5,352 nucleotides of DNA. Source: Balneolaceae bacterium. GTDB lineage: Bacteria > Bacteroidota > Rhodothermia > Balneolales > Balneolaceae. Of this stretch, positions 4,691 through 5,352 are shown in pieces. How positions within the stretch are numbered: the first letter of the stretch is position 1; each line of letters opens with the position of its first letter. The notes beneath the pieces are model-generated. The model saw only the letters and a list, made by a program, of their open reading frames with translations, searched no databases and was not told the DNA's origin. The translations under genes were made by a program, and so were the position numbers. The DNA lies in contig SLKH01000103.1 of assembly GCA_007134665.1 (NCBI GenBank), positions 1 through 5,352 on the forward strand. The letters run 5' to 3'.

Positions 4691-5352
4691 ATGAAGAATT
4701 TAAAAATACATATCCCAGTTATAGCAGCCTTCTCGGCGTTATTGTTAACCGGATGTTATACTCAGCTTGAAACCGTCCATACAGAGAGAATTATAACAGA
4801 GCCACAAAGAACAACTGTATATGCATCCGAACAGGAAGTGGAGCAATACAAAGAAGAAGCCCGGGAGAGACGGCTTGCAGAACTTTCACCGGATGAAGAG
4901 GAGAGTTATCTCTATGGATATGAGGACGGGCTTGAAGATGGTTACGAAGATGGCTGGACAGATGCAGAACTCTACTATTTTATTGATTATGAAGCGAGAG
5001 ACCGGTATGCCCATCAGGACATAGCAAGAACTTACCGGTCTGCCGGCCACACGACAAATATCTACAATTACTATTATAACGACTATTATCCTTATAGCTG
5101 GCATCGGCACCATTATGTTTACAGCCACTGGCATATACGGCACCGATACGGAGTGTGGCGTCATTACAGGCCCTATTATGCATGGTATCCCGTAAGCTGG
5201 TCAATAGGCTGGTCGTATTACTCACCGTTTTACGCATATAGTTATTACAGGTATCCGCCTTATGGAGTGTATTATTCAGGATATTACGGATACCCGTATT
5301 ATGGCAATACATTTGTTTATGTGAATTACCGGCACCTCAGGGTACAACCGCA
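4691..5352 (+). CDS. Tyr/Trp/His-rich lipoprotein of unknown function, 3' end outside window
   Basis: The frame is open from ATG at 4691 to the right edge (220 full codons, no stop). Residues 1-21 are a lipoprotein signal with lipobox Leu19-Thr-Gly-Cys22, so the mature protein is lipid-anchored in the envelope. Residues 46-72 are charged and probably helical. At 76-88 glycine recurs every fourth residue (Gly76, 80, 84, 88) within acidic GYEDG-type repeats. From about 121 the composition changes sharply: of residues 121-220, 31 are Tyr, 6 Trp and 8 His, with many Arg, in irregular YY-x-Y and HxH-type clusters. This low-complexity half does not look like an enzyme; a structural, aggregating or metal/polysaccharide-binding surface role is possible but is speculation. 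I do not recognise a named family. No strong Shine-Dalgarno is seen; the start rests on the signal peptide. It lies 108 bp after the response regulator on the same strand and could be a target or late member of that operon. Confidence 0.85.
   Translation, partial: MKNLKIHIPVIAAFSALLLTGCYTQLETVHTERIITEPQRTTVYASEQEVEQYKEEARERRLAELSPDEEESYLYGYEDGLEDGYEDGWTDAELYYFIDYEARDRYAHQDIARTYRSAGHTTNIYNYYYNDYYPYSWHRHHYVYSHWHIRHRYGVWRHYRPYYAWYPVSWSIGWSYYSPFYAYSYYRYPPYGVYYSGYYGYPYYGNTFVYVNYRHLRVQP

Noticed and set aside
4886..5312. Minus-strand open frames of 92 and 110 codons opposite the lipoprotein
   Set aside because: Tyr codons (TAT/TAC) read as ATA/GTA on the other strand and avoid stops there, so these frames are a composition artefact of the Tyr-rich gene.
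4916..5352. Tandem DNA repeat or mobile-element remnant in the Tyr-rich region
   Set aside because: The TAT/TAC clusters are irregular, with no fixed period or flanking repeats, and the frame is continuous. It is a low-complexity coding sequence.

Overview
This window looks like chromosomal DNA from a Bacteroidota-type bacterium; the Balneolota/Rhodothermota branch is my best guess. The grounds are a large periplasmic propeller plus Y_Y_Y sensor kinase of the type common in that group, lipoproteins with short lipoboxes, weak Shine-Dalgarno signals at most starts, and moderate GC. No sequence search was possible, so the taxonomy is inference. I see no rRNA, tRNA, CRISPR array, insertion sequence or phage gene.

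Layout. Bases 1-752 (minus strand) hold the N-terminal 250 codons of a lipoprotein-type D-alanyl-D-alanine carboxypeptidase/endopeptidase (PBP4/DacB, peptidase family S13), cut by the left edge. Bases 753-1034 are a divergent, AT-rich intergenic region crowded with inverted repeats. It holds a perfect 14-bp-arm palindrome, three more hairpins packed within 100 bp (two of them overlapping), a GTTAC-N6-GTAAC dyad and a 12-bp palindrome just before the next gene. Bases 1035-3923 (plus) encode a 962-residue membrane sensor histidine kinase: signal peptide, fourteen propeller blades (two seven-bladed propellers), Y_Y_Y domain, one transmembrane helix, HisKA_3 and HATPase. After a 23-bp gap with a clear ribosome binding site, 3947-4582 encode its probable partner, a NarL/FixJ-type response regulator with intact phosphorylation residues and a LuxR-type helix-turn-helix. 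A 108-bp gap follows. Then 4691-5352 begin a lipoprotein with a Gly-every-fourth-residue stretch and a very Tyr/Trp/His-rich C-terminal half, cut by the right edge.

How they may work together. The sensor and regulator form a short operon and almost certainly one phosphorelay: a periplasmic ligand is read by the propellers and Y_Y_Y domain, the kinase phosphorylates Asp55 of the regulator, and the regulator binds DNA. Its targets are not shown by the sequence. Both genes facing the operon encode envelope lipoproteins. The region before the kinase and the region before the Tyr-rich lipoprotein share a loosely similar element, so local control of an envelope function is plausible but unproven. 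The least explained parts are the hairpin cluster at 791-884 and the Tyr-rich lipoprotein.
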